From Chrysochromulina tobinii (Eukaryota > Haptophyta > Prymnesiales > Chrysochromulinaceae), in the NCBI GenBank assembly GCA_001275005.1, contig JWZX01001442.1, positions 1 through 17,420 of the forward strand: a DNA stretch of 17,420 nt, given 5' to 3'. Under the pieces are notes generated by a model. It had not been told where the DNA came from, searched no databases, and saw only the letters and a list, made by a program, of their open reading frames with translations. A program made the position numbers and the translations under genes. Below are positions 1 through 9,433 of this stretch, in pieces. Numbering within the stretch: position 1 is the stretch's first letter; every line of letters begins with the position of its first letter.

Positions 1-52
1 GCGGTGGCGGCGGTGGCGGCGGGAGCGACGGCGGCGGCGGCGGCGGCGGCAG
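1..52. repeat. GGC-rich trinucleotide tract
   Basis: An imperfect GGC/GGT repeat. On the minus strand it is read as a run of Ala with Thr and Val inside the partial gene that leaves the window. Confidence 0.8.
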
Positions 53-860
53 TCTCCTTAGGCGTGGGCGCGGGCGGCCCAGGCAGCGGCGCCGCCGAGC
101 TCCAGTTGTACGAGCAGCCCGCGTCGCAGACGAGGCGGAAGACGTTCACGAGCCCCATAGAGTGGGAGCTGTGGTAGATGCCCGCCCCGCCGTCGACGCG
201 CTTCAAAGAGCAGCCGCAGCTCCTCGCGTGCTCCTCCACGAGCAGCACGAGGCAGTCGAGGTTTGGCTGCTCGGCGATGCAGCAGCGCTGAAGCGGGCGC
301 GGGGTGTTGCCCCAGCCGGAGCCGCGCTTCAAGTTGTCGACGGCGTCGGGTTTGACGAGCTCGAGCGCGCGAGGAGCAGGCGGCCGCGCCGCCTCAGCGG
401 CGCGCTGGGCACCTCTGCTCCCCGCTGCGCCGCTGTGCGCGTCATGCTGCAGGTCGATGTCATCGAGCGCACCGAGCGTCGTGGCTTTCGGCGCGGCCGG
501 GCGGAGCGAGCCGCCTTTTGCTGGCGGCCGCCACTCGATAACCTCGGTCGGCTCGGCGCGCCGCCACAGCTTCTTGCCGCACGTGCTCCATCCCAAGCCG
601 CATGCGTGCAACAACGCTTCGACGACATTGCCAGGGTTGGAATGCCAGTTGATCTCGCGGAGCAAGTGGCTGTTGATCGGGCTGAGCACGTCACTGAGCT
701 CCGTGGTCTTGTCGGCGAACGCCTCGGCAGCGTGTTGAAGGATCGTCTGCAGCACGGAGACCACCGACAGACTCACCCGCACCTTTCTGCACTTTTCCGC
801 CACCACAGCACCGGCCTCGGCGTCGCCGACTTCGCGATTCACTCTCGCCTTGGTCGGCAT
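1..860 (-). CDS. Unrecognised Cys-rich protein, C-terminus cut by the window edge
   Basis: An open frame runs on the minus strand from the ATG at 860-858 to the left edge with no stop (286 codons seen, C-terminus missing). A TGA lies in frame upstream at 1019-1017, so this is the first ATG. The protein reads as real: an N-terminal helical part (about residues 14-80), a disordered Ala/Pro/Arg-rich middle, then a Cys-rich part with QRCCIAEQPNLDCLVLVEEH and CGCSLKRVDGGAGIYHSSH, and a poly-Ala run coded by GCC repeats. I do not recognise the family. Residues about 29-72 (SVVSVLQTIL, then SPINSHLLREI) resemble the alpha2-alpha3 part of histone H2A in spacing, including a His-Leu pair 29 residues after the VL motif (28 in H2A). 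This is weak evidence. It is transcribed away from the gene at 1044. It could also be an ORF of a dispersed host repeat. Confidence 0.5.
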   Translation of the reverse strand, partial: MPTKARVNREVGDAEAGAVVAEKCRKVRVSLSVVSVLQTILQHAAEAFADKTTELSDVLSPINSHLLREINWHSNPGNVVEALLHACGLGWSTCGKKLWRRAEPTEVIEWRPPAKGGSLRPAAPKATTLGALDDIDLQHDAHSGAAGSRGAQRAAEAARPPAPRALELVKPDAVDNLKRGSGWGNTPRPLQRCCIAEQPNLDCLVLLVEEHARSCGCSLKRVDGGAGIYHSSHSMGLVNVFRLVCDAGCSYNWSSAAPLPGPPAPTPKETAAAAAAAVAPAATAAT

Positions 861-1043
861 CGACCACGGACGTCGCCTCAGAGCCCGAACGGGCCGATCC
901 GAGCGCGACTGGAGCCGCCAGGGAGCCCGGCAGCGACGCGCACTAGGGCCATGATTCGTCCGGGCCCGGACGGGGCTTGCGGAATGGGGGCGTGACGTGG
1001 GCCTTAACAGGCCAATTCACACGCTCTCCTTTCACTCTTGGCG
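861..1043. promoter_or_regulatory. Divergent intergenic region, probable shared promoter
   Basis: 183 bp separate the start codons of two divergent genes. A CCAAT motif lies at 1012-1016, 28 bp before the plus-strand ATG, followed by a pyrimidine-rich stretch (CTCTCCTTTCACTCTTGG). No TATA box is evident. The promoter role is inferred from position. Confidence 0.4.
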
Positions 1044-1703
1044 ATGCCGTCGCCTTCGAAGTCCTCGCCGCCCAAGCGCTTCCGCCCGACGCCGGCTGCG
1101 ATCGCGAATATCCGGCCGTACAAGCCCGCGGCCACATCGTCAGGTTCCACCTCGAAATCCGCCGCCAGTCGTAAGCGGCGCTCGGCGGGATCTTCGCGTG
1201 TCGGCCGCTTCATTCGGCGGTATGGTGATGGACGGCTTGCCACCGAATCGTGCGAGGCCGCGCTCAAGCACATCGTCGGCGTGTTCGCCGCCGAGGTCGC
1301 CAAGCTTGCGAGCGAGCTTCGCACCGCAGATTCACGTGCAACCGCAACGGCCACTACCGAGGAGGGCGATGTGCGCAGGGTGCTTGCAAGGCTGCAAGGT
1401 GGCGCCCCTCCCCCTCAGGGACGGGATGGAATCCTGGAGCACGTCGACAAGCTCGCCGGGCACTTGAAGAGCAATAATGCAGAGGCCATTGAGCACGCGC
1501 TCGCTCTGCTCGAGGGCTTCGGGGAATGCGATTGGCGCGTACCGATCGACCAGAGCGGCAGCGCAAAGCCTCCGGTAACCAACCCGTTGACTACCACCTC
1601 TGTCGCTCAATCATCCAGCTCAGCAGGGCCCTCGAGCTCAGCGAGGATAGGCGCGCCGGTGCATTTGCGCGACGCCTTCCTATGTCGTATTGATGACACA
1701 TGA
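1044..1703 (+). CDS. Putative histone-fold protein with basic tail and helical C-terminal domain
   Basis: 219 aa. The frame opens slightly upstream, but the first ATG is at 1044. Residues 1-51 are a basic Ser/Pro/Lys tail (SPSKSSPPKRF, SRKRRSAG). Residues 52-116 fit a histone fold: a short helix beginning RVGRFIRRYGDGRL, a long central helix (EAALKHIVGVFAAEVAKLAS), a loop with Arg and Thr, then an Asp-led third helix (DVRRVLARL). Archaeal histones and NF-Y/TAF-type folds share this order: VGR-I...G..R, then AL, then A..A.KLA, then a D at the start of alpha3. Residues 126-165 look like a HEAT-type helix pair (ILEHVDKLAGHL, AIEHALALLEG), and the C-terminus is Ser-rich and disordered. What I see is the pattern only. 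DNA binding or nucleosome-like assembly is inferred. It is not a canonical H2A, H2B, H3 or H4. Confidence 0.5.
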   Translation: MPSPSKSSPPKRFRPTPAAIANIRPYKPAATSSGSTSKSAASRKRRSAGSSRVGRFIRRYGDGRLATESCEAALKHIVGVFAAEVAKLASELRTADSRATATATTEEGDVRRVLARLQGGAPPPQGRDGILEHVDKLAGHLKSNNAEAIEHALALLEGFGECDWRVPIDQSGSAKPPVTNPLTTTSVAQSSSSAGPSSSARIGAPVHLRDAFLCRIDDT

Positions 1704-2083
1704 CGTTGACAACATGCACGAAGGGTAAGGTAGAGCACACACCAAAACACCACAGGTCAGCTGTAGCACAGTGTACTCAACTCTCTGAAGGCACGGCACC
1801 TACACTAGTCCGTGCAGCGTAGATAAGATCACTAGTCCACTCTCAGGTATACGTTACGATAGCTGAGCCCGAGAGAGGGGAAAAGCCTCATCAGCAGCTC
1901 CACCAGCACCCATGACAGCACCCTCCCTCCGACCCCGACAGACCGGGGCGGGGGCGCGGGCGGGCGACCGCGGGGACAGCACCGACCGTGCGACGCGGAA
2001 AAAACGCGCGTTTCAGTACTCGTTTGAATCTATATGTATATCATCTTGGCGAGCATAAAGCGCGCTATGATGGCCTCAGAGTT
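1704..2083. other. Intergenic region between convergent genes (two 3' ends)
   Basis: 380 bp between the stop of the histone-fold gene and the stop of the kinase gene on the other strand. It holds a GC-rich patch (about 1938-1979) and an AT-richer patch with TATATGTATATCA near 2030-2042. I see no gene, tRNA or long repeat in it. Confidence 0.6.
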
Positions 2084-3013
2084 TCAATCGGTGGGAGTCT
2101 CGTCCTCGGGCTCTCGACTGTTACCCGTCACGTCGAAGGTGAATGCTGCGTGGACGCCGTTGGGGACGGCGTTGAGGAAGAGCTTGCCGTTGAGGTAGCG
2201 CGCGTGCAGCGCCGCGAGGGGTAACCCGACCCCAAGCCCCTCGAAGGCAGAGCCGAAGGCGCGAGAGTACGTGTACGTGGCTTCCCGCTCCTTGTTCGTC
2301 GTCTGCAAGAAGCGTAGCGCGTGCGATGGCTCGGTGAGCCCACCGCCATAGTCGCTGACACCCACGAAGGCCACCCCGGCTCGCACGCCATGCCGCACTT
2401 CTATCGGCGCGAGCTGATCCAGCTTGTCCGCTCCCACACGCCTCACGTGCGCACCCATCGCGTTCTTGAGGATTTCATGCACTGGGAAGGCGACGAACGG
2501 TGCAAGCATCACCGAGTCGGCCGGAGTCGAGGCCTCGCCACCAGCTACTCGGATCTCGGCCACTCTGATCTCCGGCGAGTCGCCAAATTTCTCGCGGCAA
2601 AAGGCACGCGAGTCGTCGATGACATGCTGCAGCAGCGAGCTGAGCTCTGCGGTTGGCATCAGCGGTGCCCCTGCTGCAAGTGCCTGGACGAGGGCACGGT
2701 TGCCGATAAGACTCGAAAACGAGGATCGTAGTAATCGCTGGCTAGGCGGGCCACTGCGAGTGGCCTCTGGCAGTTTTCGTAGCGCCTCAACGGCCGCTTG
2801 AGAGCCCTCCTCAATCTCCATGAGTGCGGCTGTGTCCTCGGCAGCGGCACTTGCAGCAAGCCAGCTGCGCTCCAAGCGAGCACGCGCGGGCTGGAGCGCG
2901 TCAGGCACGACAGCTGCTGCGAGCGCGGCGTGCTGAGACGCCAATCGCGCACGCAGTTCTGTCGAGAGCGTCGGCGCCGATGCTGCGGCCAGCTCGCGGA
3001 GAGAGAACCGCAT
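2084..3013 (-). CDS. Mitochondrial PDK/BCKDK-like GHKL protein kinase
   Basis: 309 aa from the ATG at 3013. Family knowledge: these kinases inactivate pyruvate or branched-chain 2-oxoacid dehydrogenase by Ser phosphorylation in the mitochondrial matrix. Seen here: an N-terminal four-helix-type region (residues 1-140) opening with FSLREL, as PDKs open with a -SLxxL- helix. The GHKL ATPase domain follows, with the N-box VHEILKNAMGAH (E180, K183, N184), G1 box DYGGG (221-225), an ATP lid, and G2 box GLGVGLPLAALHARY (259-273) before an NG-KLFL strand pair. All the usual ATP-binding residues are present. The frame stays open upstream to an ATG at 3274, but that extension is Cys/Arg-rich, unlike a PDK, and would overlap the DUF1810 gene. 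A spliced targeting exon is possible. Which dehydrogenase it controls cannot be told. Confidence 0.8.
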   Translation of the reverse strand: MRFSLRELAAASAPTLSTELRARLASQHAALAAAVVPDALQPARARLERSWLAASAAAEDTAALMEIEEGSQAAVEALRKLPEATRSGPPSQRLLRSSFSSLIGNRALVQALAAGAPLMPTAELSSLLQHVIDDSRAFCREKFGDSPEIRVAEIRVAGGEASTPADSVMLAPFVAFPVHEILKNAMGAHVRRVGADKLDQLAPIEVRHGVRAGVAFVGVSDYGGGLTEPSHALRFLQTTNKEREATYTYSRAFGSAFEGLGVGLPLAALHARYLNGKLFLNAVPNGVHAAFTFDVTGNSREPEDETPTD

Positions 3014-3220
3014 TTGCACGCAGCTCTGCGATGTCGAGAGCGTCGGCGCAGCGGTGCACGAGGCAGAGAGGGCAGGGTACAGACACAGTCCAGATGTGGA
3101 GTGACGTGCACACCTTCGAAGCGCACCACTTTGGCATTCCAGAACTTTGTGTCTGTCACACCAATCGCCGGGCGCTCGCGCCGAACCCCGACCGCCCGCG
3201 CAAACGGCGCGGCAATCCGC
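3014..3220. promoter_or_regulatory. Divergent intergenic region between kinase and DUF1810 genes
   Basis: About 207 bp between the preferred start codons of two divergent genes. It is a likely bidirectional promoter by position. I see no clear TATA or CCAAT element. It could hold an N-terminal exon of the kinase. Confidence 0.35.
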
Positions 3221-3976
3221 ATGAATCCGATGCAAGCACGGGGGATAATCGAGCACGCGGACGAGGGTTCGCATCACTCGGAGCTTGACAGCGTGCTACA
3301 AGATCCGCCATGCTCCGAGCCAGCAGTACAGCCACCGCCATTCCCCAGCCCTGCAGCACCATGCCCTGAGCCCGCAGCGCCACCGCCGACGCCAGCAGTC
3401 GATCCCACGCCTGTGCCAGTGCCAGCGGAGGTTTCCGCCTTGAGTGCCATGCAGTACGGACAGACAGGCGGCGACGGTCGCGGCTTAAGCTTCGGCGATC
3501 CCAGCGTTGACCCGCACAACGTGCGGCGCTTTGCTTTGCGCCAGGCCGAGGATCACTCGGCAGCGTTGCGCCAGCTTCGCGCTGGCCGAAAGAGCGGCTG
3601 CTGGAGCTGGTGGATCATGCCGACGCCGCCGTTCATCAAGGACGGCCGCGAGGTTGGAACAGGCATGAATCGGGAGTATGCGATTCGCAGCGAAGAGGAG
3701 GCCAAGGCCTACCTAAGCTTCGGCCAGCTGCGTCAAAACTACCTCGAGATCATGCAGGCAGTCGCCGACCAGCTCGAGGCGGGCACGACACCGAGCTCGC
3801 TTCTCGGAATCGACGTGCCCCGATGCGAGGCGTCCGTGACCTTCTTCCGGCGCATGGGCGAGAAGGCCGAGGACGCCAAGCTGAGTATGCTCTGTGAGCG
3901 CGTCCAGAATTTGCTCGCCTCGTCTGACAAGGGTGCCAAGAAGCGGAGCCTCGCGGGGCTCCCGAAGCGCCGGTGA
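3221..3976 (+). CDS. DUF1810 domain protein
   Basis: 251 aa from the ATG at 3221 (a second ATG is at 3230). Residues 30-70 are a Pro/Ala-rich disordered stretch. Residues about 98-235 match DUF1810 (PF08837): an opening FALRQAEDHSAALRQLRAGR, the signature RKSGCWSWWIMP (family form K..HWMWFIFPQ; the family His is Cys here), the REYAIRSEEEAKAYL block (family YAI.S..EA.AYL), the GID segment and the ASVTFFRRMGE block. The C-terminus is basic (KGAKKRSLAGLPKRR), possibly a nuclear signal. The family occurs in bacteria, fungi, plants and algae, and I know of no established activity. The frame is open further upstream, but no ATG before 3221 fits and that part would overlap the kinase. It is divergent from the kinase gene. 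Confidence 0.75.
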   Translation: MNPMQARGIIEHADEGSHHSELDSVLQDPPCSEPAVQPPPFPSPAAPCPEPAAPPPTPAVDPTPVPVPAEVSALSAMQYGQTGGDGRGLSFGDPSVDPHNVRRFALRQAEDHSAALRQLRAGRKSGCWSWWIMPTPPFIKDGREVGTGMNREYAIRSEEEAKAYLSFGQLRQNYLEIMQAVADQLEAGTTPSSLLGIDVPRCEASVTFFRRMGEKAEDAKLSMLCERVQNLLASSDKGAKKRSLAGLPKRR

Positions 3977-4465
3977 GCGCCAAGCGTGCCCCAGGCACTC
4001 TCCGCATAGGAATTCACCTCATAGTCAAACTCCAGCAGCGACACCAGAGCCAGAGGCGGAGCGCAGAGACCCTGCCAGGGAGCCCCTGAGAGAACATATA
4101 ATTTACGATACCCATACGCATCATCTCCTCGTCATCGTCTCCCAGGGGCCAGGGTGCCCACTATACTCACCTCCCCAGAGACGCAGACCCCACAAAACAA
4201 ACTACGAAGCCGTACCGGTACCCGTAGCCTTCAACTATCTGCCAATCGCGAATCGGCACGCCCGCACATTACTTTTACTTCCTGTTCGCCGGACGACCAC
4301 GGCTACCCGGTACGACCCTTCTTGCACCCAATGATGCCATTTTTCTCTGAGATACAAATCTCAAAGATGACCCGATTGGGAAGCCGCTCGGCCCCAGAAG
4401 AGGGACCATCACAACGTGAAGGCGGGGCGGCCTGGCCCTGATAAGTATACCACACTAAGTCGTCG
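3977..4465. other. Intergenic region, 3' end of DUF1810 gene and upstream region of membrane protein
   Basis: 489 bp. It contains an AT-rich patch with CATATAATTTA at 4095-4105, too far from the next ATG to be called its TATA box, and a small palindrome TACCGGTA near 4213. I see no convincing gene. Confidence 0.5.
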
Positions 4466-5524
4466 ATGTCGCGCAGGAGGTCGCCGCCAAAGAGGGCAGC
4501 CGCTCCGTCAATGAGGGCAGCCTCTCCGCCGCGTGCAAGTCGTGGATCCAGCAAACCTGCCGTAGAGCCAGTGGCACCCGTCGCTCGGCGCAAAGGCTGG
4601 CTTGCGGGCCTGCCTGAGATCAAACAAGGGCCGCTGCGCTGCTGGCCAGGCGGTCAGGGCTGGCTTTGGGGAGACAACAATGGCAGCTACAATGGGTGGT
4701 TCAATTGGCTCCCTGAGCGTCTGCGCGTAGGGCCGTGGCACCCAACGGCGATCATGTTCCTGGCCGTTTACTATTGTGGATTGTTCTGGGTCCGGCCACC
4801 GCTCACCTTCCCCACCAGTAAGGTGGCTGTCGGCTCGCCGTGGTGGTGGGCGGACGTCGCCACCTTTGCGTGGACCCTGCTCGTGACGATCGTCTCGTGG
4901 AAGGACTACGGAGGGAAGTGGCCGTACTTAGTCAGTTACACGGGTTGGTCGTGGTCGATGCTCGTCGGAAGAGCAGGCTTCACTGCAGTCGGAGTTTTAC
5001 TGCAGTCAGAGTTCTTTTTCTGGGAGATCCGCGCCCTCGGGTTGCTGCTGGCGCACGTCGGCTCGATGCTCCACTGCCCGGCCATCGTGGGCGCGACGGT
5101 GACCTTCACGATCTGGAACGCGTTGCTCTTTCCGCTGCTGATGGTGGTATTGCCCCTTGAGGAGCCGAAAGACGATCGCCACGGCACCGAAGGCACCAAC
5201 ATGTTCAGCGCGCGGCCGAGCTTCCTCAAGTTGAACTTCTCCTTTTTCTTGGTCAACCTGCACGTCCTGAATCTACCGCTCAGCGCTGTGAATGTGATCG
5301 TCGGCGCCGGCGCCCGTGAACTCACCTCCGCGGACTTGTGGATGGCATTTGCAGTGATGGCGCTGTACTCATGCGTCTACTTGTTTGGGCTTGACCGTTT
5401 CGGCCTCCACTTCTACCCCATGTTTAGCCCGCGCTCGCCGCTTTGCCTCGTGGCATACTGCACGCTCTTTGCCGCCTACGCAGGCATCTGGCGAGCGTGC
5501 AACGCGATCGTGGGAGCGTACTAG
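4466..5524 (+). CDS. Multi-spanning membrane protein, possibly FAR-17a/AIG1-like
   Basis: 352 aa from an ATG at 4466. Residues 1-42 are a basic Ser/Pro/Ala tail (MSRRRSPPKRA), probably cytosolic. About six to eight hydrophobic segments follow, near 93-109, 127-145, 153-178, 181-230 (probably two), 254-281, 289-310 and 322-340. A conserved-looking stretch reads FGLDRFGLHFYPMFSPRSP just before the last segment. The arrangement of a helix, then a Gly-x-x-x-YP motif, then the last helix recalls FAR-17a/AIG1/ADTRP lipid hydrolases, and His197 and His204 in helices 4-5 and His266 could be functional. I cannot confirm the catalytic Thr/His pair of that family, so this is a suggestion only. The gene converges with the hydrolase at 5928. 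Confidence 0.65.
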   Translation: MSRRRSPPKRAAAPSMRAASPPRASRGSSKPAVEPVAPVARRKGWLAGLPEIKQGPLRCWPGGQGWLWGDNNGSYNGWFNWLPERLRVGPWHPTAIMFLAVYYCGLFWVRPPLTFPTSKVAVGSPWWWADVATFAWTLLVTIVSWKDYGGKWPYLVSYTGWSWSMLVGRAGFTAVGVLLQSEFFFWEIRALGLLLAHVGSMLHCPAIVGATVTFTIWNALLFPLLMVVLPLEEPKDDRHGTEGTNMFSARPSFLKLNFSFFLVNLHVLNLPLSAVNVIVGAGARELTSADLWMAFAVMALYSCVYLFGLDRFGLHFYPMFSPRSPLCLVAYCTLFAAYAGIWRACNAIVGAY

Positions 5525-5927
5525 GCAGCGCGTCGCTATGTCAGCCATCGGAGTCTCAGGAGCGTCGCGCCCATATACATTCGGAGCCTCATGCAAGCCG
5601 AGTAAGCAGTAGGAACCATGGTATGGCAGCCACACGACACCCCACACCATTTAGGCGGCATGCCGGGTTTTCATGTGTTCATGTGTCCCGAGCCGGACCG
5701 CGGTGGACGCGGCCAGGCGCGAGCAACGATGCGCGGTTGTAGTATCTCGGGGTGTGTTCATTGTGTTTTCCGCGCGTTTTCTGGTTCTCTCGAGTGTGTG
5801 CAGCGCAGACAGTACAAATTTACACGAGGTACAGGGCTACTACCTTCGCGCTACACGCTCTGCTAGTCCACCGTCGCGATCGACGAGGTGTGTAATCGCC
5901 CGATATGGGGCGGGGACGCGACTCACA
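5525..5927. other. Intergenic region between convergent genes
   Basis: 403 bp holding the 3' ends of the membrane protein (plus) and the hydrolase (minus). It has a short repeated TTCATGTGTTCATGTGT near 5671-5687. No gene is seen. Confidence 0.5.
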
Positions 5928-8900
5928 TCAGCGCGTCGCCCGTCGCAACTCGCTGATTCTAGAATCCTCGTGCGACGACCGCCTGCAGTCCATGGCCCGA
6001 AACGACGACGCCTCGGCCACCTCCCAGAGCGGCGTAAAGAAGCCAGCCGCGAGGATGCCCCCGTAGCCCTTTGCCTGGAAGTCGGGGCCCGTCACAATGT
6101 AGTCGGGCAGCGTGTTCGAGAAGGGGCTTCTGGCCATCGGCGGGATCGTGGGCTCGCCCGCGGCGATCGCGTCGCGCAGCCCGCGGCTGTCGCCCTCGAT
6201 GATGAGCGCCAGCCCACCGCCCGGCTTGGGGCCGAGAAGAAGGGCGCCCACGCCAGCCGAGGGCATCTCGCACCCACCTATCGAGAGGGCTCCGGTTGAA
6301 GTCCAGGCGACGGCATGTCCGACCTCGCGCCAGTATTGCGCGACGGCTGCACTCGCGAGGTTGAGCGCGGGGCCGCCGATGAGGACCAGATGCTCGCCTG
6401 GGACCTCCAGCGTCGTGGCGAGCGTCGTGGCGTCTGCCCCGACCTCCCTCCGCTGTACTGAGCCAGGCTCCTTCGACACTAGTTTGATCGCCACGTCAGG
6501 AAGGATGGGGGGGGAGTGCGTGCACGTGTGCAGGAACAGGTTTGACAGGTAGACGGCCAGCATCTCACCCTCGTGCCCTGCGAAACCTCCATCAGCACTT
6601 CGATCTGTCGATGCTCCCGCGCCGTAGACGAGGGTAAAGGGCGCTTGGAACACCTGGCGGATAGGGCCTGCGGTCGCAGGGCTGCGCTCGGCCTCCCTCC
6701 AGCTTGCGCGCGTGCACGCCTGCCACGTGTCCTCAGGGAGCAGCCGGCAGAGCTCCCAGGTTTCGTCACCCCCGAGCTGCACCGCGTGCACCCCGAGCTG
6801 CCATGTGTCCTCGCTCGTCGGCGGCGGTGCTGGCACTGGCACGGGATCATCATCAACCTGAAGAGTGCTCCCCGGAGGAAGGGGCGGCACGCGTAGCCGC
6901 CGCACGTTCCGTGTACGGAGCCGGAGCTGCCGCGGCTTCCTCCTTGCCGCCGCGTCGCCGGTGACTGTAGCGTCTTCCAGTTCTGAGCTGCGGCTGCCGA
7001 CGCCGTAGAGTCGAACGGACGCCATCTTTCCAGGCACCCGCGCCTGCAGCAACTGCCAACCGTTACGACCCTCAAACGATCCGACCGAGTGCGCAACGAG
7101 CAGGTAGCCCTCCGGAAGGCTCGGCAACGGCGGCCGAGCACCAGGGGGTCCTCGCCATGTCGTGTTGAAGAAGCGCCTCATCTCGTCGTCGTTCATCGCG
7201 CCACCATCGTTGGGACGATGTGTATCCCACCACCAGTGCTCTTTGCCCGGCAGCTCGGTGAGCTGCGCATTGGCATAGCCGTTGGCGAGCCGCATGATGC
7301 GCCGAGCCCAGAACGGGTGCACTGTCATGTCGGCGTCGCCCGCGCGCACGAGGTGCGGTACGTCGGCGAGGAGCGGCAGGTGGAGCTCGACGTGATTGGA
7401 GCCGACCGAGGCCCGCAGCAGCGCCTCAAGCTCAGGCTCCACATAGGACGAGGAAATGTCGCTGACCGATTGATCGAAGAGGAAGTTGGAGTCGCCGTAC
7501 GTCTCCTTCTTGGCCCATCCCGAGACCGATGCGACGCCAAGAACGCGCGAGGCGGCCTGGAGCGCCACCACCCACGCGCCGTGCCCCCCCATTGAATGGC
7601 CCGCGATGAGCAGCCGCTCCGTATCGATCGGCACGAAAGGTGCGAGGCCGGGCGCGGCCGCAGTGGCCTCGTTCATATTCGCCAGGGCACGCAACGCGCT
7701 GAGCCGTCCGCCCTCCTCCCAATTATGCGCCCCGTGCCGCGTGGGTGCCACAATCCAGAAGCGCTCCACCCCAAAGGTGAAGTCAGCGTCTGCGCTACCC
7801 TCCGGCTTGAACTTGAACGCGTCGGCCGAGTCGCGCACCGGCCGCGACGTTCCGTGCAGCGCCAGAATTGCGGGGCAGCCGCGGGAGTGGTCGCATAGTT
7901 CGGGGTGCAGCGGACAGATCACCGCGGCCGCCGCAACGGCGCCGTCTTGGTCCAGATGTGTGCACACGATCGACTGGCTGGGGGTTCGGCATTGCACGTT
8001 GGCCACACGCACCTTGGCCGTGGCCGGTGCCATCGCGCCGAGCCTGCCGCTCTCGCTGCTGCTTCTGCTGCTGCTGCCGCCGCCCGGCTCGGCGCCCACG
8101 CTCCAATGCGAGACGCACCTCGACCGTCGTCGAGAACGGGGCAAGTGAGCTCTCGTGAGAGGCGCAGCTTGACGGGCAGCAGACGCACCTGGCCCGGGGC
8201 CACGTCGAAGGGTGCTGCGCGGCTCCACGGCTCCCAGTCCGATTCCACATCGGGGCCATGGGCGGTCACATTGCGCAACCAGCCGTTGGCACCCGAGTTG
8301 CGCACCGGCAGCGCGACGTAGCCGCCACAGATCCGATCGCGCCCAGTCTGGCGGATCGCATCAGGGACCATCTCGGGGCTACCGACGCTCCAGCTGGGCG
8401 GCCCCTCCCCGCCGCCCGCCGAGGCCATGCTCTGGGCGCTGCTGCTCGGAATGAGCGCGCATGATGGCGTGGCCTGCACGACGCACCGGACCCGTAGCGC
8501 GAGGATGTACGCACCCACCGGTAGGAAGCCCACGCCCAGCCCGCCGCTGCCGTGTGGGCTGTTGCCGTAGATATCGCCCGCGACGACGCGTGGCGGCAGG
8601 TGCGGCGCGAGGGCAGAGTAGAGTTGCACCTTGTGCACGCCCTTGCAGTCGAGCCGATAGAAGCCCGCCTCAGCCACCGCGAGAGTGCCCATGGCCCACG
8701 ATTGCACCTCGAGGACAGCTCGTTGTGTCATCGCCTGCATCAGCTGCTGCCAGGGCACCTCGGGCCAGGCGACGCGGAACAGGCCGTTGGGCTCGGTTCG
8801 AACCGTGCGCCACGTCACGCGCCCACCGGCCACGAGCTCCGACGTTACTGCAGCCGGAGCCGTGCCGCTGCCATTGTGATGAGTGACCCAGTGTTGGAAC

Positions 8901-9253
8901 GCACCGCCAAGCGCCGCAAGCGGATCGCCGTCCACCTCGTTTTTGCCAATGGGCATGGGGCCAAAGAGGTCATACGATGCCGGATATTTGGACGACGCCT
9001 TGTCGTTCAGGAGGCCTTTCGCCTTCGACAGGAAGGCTGATAAATACTCAAGCTTGGGCAAGGCGGCCGCAGCCAGCGTCCAGGCGGGAGCGCTGCGCTC
9101 TGCACGCTTCTGGCTCAGCTGCTCTACCAAGCACGAGCGAGCCAGCTCAGGCTGTTCATGCAGGGCGATGAACTGTCGGATGGCGTCGCTCGTGCGCGAG
9201 TGCGGGCACGGCGGCAGCAGCGCCGCCGCTGCCGCGAGCTTGTCGATGGGCAT
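5928..9253 (-). CDS. Large alpha/beta hydrolase (S9-like esterase/peptidase), frame broken near 8095-8141
   Basis: The gene starts at ATG 9253 and is read in one frame to about 8141; the rest (about 8094 to the TGA at 5928) lies in another frame. Together they give about 1,100 aa. The N-terminal third is a family-specific domain. The hydrolase core shows the oxyanion-side motif ILALHGT, then APTRHGAHNWE, then the nucleophile elbow GHSMGG (Ser codon at 7593-7595), then GDADMTVHP (acid) and GKEHWWWD (catalytic His). The C-terminal domain has conserved blocks (TIPPMARSPFSN, LPDYIVTG, GGILAAGF). I recognise this as a family of large hydrolases found in protists and animals; the substrate is unknown. 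Skipping one base in CCCC (8138-8141) and one in GGG (8095-8097) links the frames through SFSTTVEVRLALE-like sequence, so sequencing error or a recent mutation is likelier than two genes. A GCT/GCC repeat at 8045-8083 sits beside the break. Confidence 0.75.
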
Positions 9254-9433
9254 CGCTTGTATTGTTGGAGGAGAGGCGCAATCGGATGGCGGGCGGCGGG
9301 GGCGTCGGGGGCACCCTTTTGCGAGTGTCGCATTTGTGACGTTCTATGAATCACACCCCTGGAGACTCCCGAAACTGGAGCGTCGTGTTGGTCACTGTTC
9401 GTATCAAGGTAACACACACCTCACACATCACTT
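9254..9433 (-). promoter_or_regulatory. Short gap between transporter stop and hydrolase start
   Basis: 180 bp on the minus strand must hold both the 3' end of the transporter gene and the promoter of the hydrolase. No distinct element is recognised. The tight tandem spacing shows how compact the region is. Confidence 0.3.

Noticed and set aside
162-995. Long plus-strand open frame
   Set aside because: It starts at GTG and its protein is low-complexity Arg/Ala-rich. The opposite frame from 860 to 1 has natural composition and conserved-looking motifs.
3014-3277. N-terminal extension of the kinase to 3274
   Set aside because: The extension does not resemble a PDK, overlaps the DUF1810 start, and the family domain begins right at the ATG 3013.
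8056-8118. Intron with donor GTGCGT at 8118 and a CAG acceptor in the GCN repeat as the cause of the hydrolase frame break
   Set aside because: Every such CAG acceptor gives an intron length divisible by three, which does not change the frame as needed.
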